Shown here piece after piece: positions 5,549-6,561 of a stretch of 6,561 bases of DNA. A program made the position numbers and the translations under genes. This DNA comes from Roseiflexaceae bacterium UBA965. GTDB taxonomy: Bacteria; Chloroflexota; Chloroflexia; Chloroflexales; Roseiflexaceae. Each line of letters opens with the position of its first letter. Position 1 is the first letter of the stretch. The DNA lies in NCBI GenBank assembly GCA_002292925.1, contig DBCF01000308.1, positions 1,229-7,789 of the forward strand, given 5' to 3'. The notes under the pieces are model-generated. The model searched no databases. It was not told the origin of the DNA and saw only the letters and a program-made list of their open reading frames with translations.

Positions 5549-6561
5549 TCTGGGGTGATGCCAAAGCGGCGCAGGGTGTCGTCCCACGCCACAATCCCGC
5601 TGACAGCATCGATTCCTTCGACACAACACGCCGCCACGGCGCATGCTCCCTGTGCACATATGTGTACAGGGAGTTTTTTGGTGATGCCATGAATCAAGCC
5701 AGCCATGCAGGCATCACCGGCCCCCACGGTACCTGCCACCGTGACGGGGTAGGCGGGTTGTGCGTGGCGTTGGTTGGCCCATTGGTCTGTAGCGAGCCAC
5801 GGCAGATGGGTGAACGCCGTCGCTGGCCCGGTATGCAGATAAAGCCCGCGGCTGCCCAGTTTGATGCCGGCCACTGCCACGCCCAGGTCAATCAGCTCAG
5901 CACAGATGCTGATGATATCGGCGTGACTCAATTGCTGGTCGCAGTCATGCCCCCAACGGGCATAGAGGTCGGGGCGGAGCATGGCACAGATTTCGCTGGC
6001 ACTGGGCACAAACACATCGGTATGGGGCAAAACGCGTGTCAAGATGTGGGGCCAGTGGTATTGGCCGGAGGCGGCCTGCGGGTCGGGTAGTACCATGTCG
6101 ATGCTGGTGGTGATACCGTGGGCATGGGCCTGTTGGAGCAACCCAACCAGCGGCGCGGCATCGTCGGCCATCAAGGCGGCCAGCATGGGTGGGTAGCCGA
6201 TATGCAGCCAATCTGCGCCGGTGAGATGAGGGGTGATATGGGCCACACCGAGGTGGGCGGTGGTGCCAGGGAAGTACCAAAACGCGCGATCTTGGCCACT
6301 CGGCGCCACCACCACCGAATACGAGGTGGCTTGGCCGGGATCGATGGTCAAGCTTCGTACCAATTGCGGGTCGCGGGCATAGAGCTGTTGGGAGATGGCA
6401 TTCCCCACGAAATCAGTGCCACAGAGCCCCACCAAGCCCACCTCGCCCCCCAATAGGTGCAGGGCGAGACCGGTATTGGCGACGGCGCCCCCCAGCGCAA
6501 TCGTCAGCGCACCTACTTCATTGAGCCTGCCGGGGAGTGCTACGGCTGCCACGGGGAGCGC
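5545..6561 (-). CDS. PfkB-family carbohydrate kinase, 5' end beyond the window
   Basis: The 338 visible residues belong to the ribokinase/PfkB family, which phosphorylates sugars or nucleosides with ATP in the cytoplasm. Motifs, counted from the first visible residue: 'LGGAVANTGLAL' (Gly24-Gly25, Asn29; PfkB signature 1, substrate side), 'VPSASE' (Glu190, in place of the usual 'PN..E'), 'KLGSRG' (234-239) and 'GTVGAGDACMAG' (280-283 GAGD with the catalytic-base Asp283; signature 2, anion hole). The frame is open to the window edge. Family members normally have about 20-30 residues with a 'GE...D' strand before the first visible part, so the GTG at 6552 is probably not the true start and the gene is cut by the window. 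The substrate cannot be fixed; 'TSYSVVVAPSGQDRAFWYFPG' resembles generic PfkB sugar kinases. The gene converges on the VIT/VWA gene with overlapping stop codons and carries that gene's terminator in its own sequence. Confidence 0.93.
   Translation of the reverse strand, partial: ALPVAAVALPGRLNEVGALTIALGGAVANTGLALHLLGGEVGLVGLCGTDFVGNAISQQLYARDPQLVRSLTIDPGQATSYSVVVAPSGQDRAFWYFPGTTAHLGVAHITPHLTGADWLHIGYPPMLAALMADDAAPLVGLLQQAHAHGITTSIDMVLPDPQAASGQYHWPHILTRVLPHTDVFVPSASEICAMLRPDLYARWGHDCDQQLSHADIISICAELIDLGVAVAGIKLGSRGLYLHTGPATAFTHLPWLATDQWANQRHAQPAYPVTVAGTVGAGDACMAGLIHGITKKLPVHICAQGACAVAACCVEGIDAVSGIVAWDDTLRRFGITPD
5646..5679 (+). terminator. Rho-independent terminator of the VIT/VWA gene, inside the kinase gene
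   Basis: A 12-bp stem (5646-5657 with 5662-5673) with an ATAT loop is followed at once by six T (5674-5679). All pairs are Watson-Crick except one G-U in plus-strand RNA. In minus-strand RNA that pair becomes an A-C mismatch and the U-tract becomes an A-tract in front of the hairpin, so it works in the plus direction only. It lies 97 nt beyond the VIT/VWA stop and within codons for 'TKKLPVHICAQGA' of the kinase. Confidence 0.82.

Noticed and set aside
5662..6456. Long plus-strand open frames opposite the kinase gene (5662-6090, 6118-6456)
   Set aside because: They are antisense shadows of a GC-rich PfkB gene whose motifs are clear, and have no family resemblance of their own.
6552..6552. GTG at 6552 as the true start of the kinase
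   Set aside because: The frame remains open to the window edge and the usual first strand of PfkB proteins is missing, so the real start is most likely outside the window.

Overview
The window most likely comes from a member of the Chloroflexota, perhaps Herpetosiphon-like. This is inferred from three things: a Thr/Ser/Arg/Pro-rich protein tail of the 'TPSRTPTRT' kind next to C25 (gingipain-type) peptidase sequence, a sortase with an LPXTG protein in a non-Firmicute-looking context, and middling GC. No RNA gene, CRISPR array or insertion sequence is visible, and the placement cannot be proved from this sequence alone.

Layout from left to right. Bases 1-142 are a leader with no recognisable gene or riboswitch. 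A plus-strand TerC/Alx-family membrane protein follows (143-1129). Two long perfect hairpins (1148-1185 and 1201-1258) separate it from a convergent minus-strand pair: a small LPSTG surface protein (2127-2543) and, 17 nt downstream, a membrane-anchored sortase (1264-2109). The pair looks like an enzyme with a dedicated substrate in one operon. After an AT-rich gap of about 190 bp lies the degraded 3' end of a C25-peptidase gene (minus, 2732 to about 3196), with its Thr-rich tail, an in-frame stop and a probable frameshift.

Divergent from that remnant, a strong sigma70-like promoter (3249-3276) and a perfect AGGAGG site drive a 745-residue VIT + VWA protein (3311-5548) with an intact metal-binding MIDAS motif. 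It ends against a convergent PfkB-family sugar kinase (5545 to beyond 6561). The two stop codons share the tetranucleotide TTAA, and the best rho-independent terminator for the VIT/VWA gene lies inside the kinase coding sequence (5646-5679).

The genes do not form one pathway. The coherent themes are cell-surface display (LPSTG protein and sortase, perhaps once with the C25 peptidase), metal or membrane homeostasis (TerC), a putative cytoplasmic VIT/VWA scaffold, and a sugar kinase. The most noteworthy points are the mini sortase/substrate module, the C25 remnant beside it, and the compact 3' overlap with its antisense-embedded terminator.
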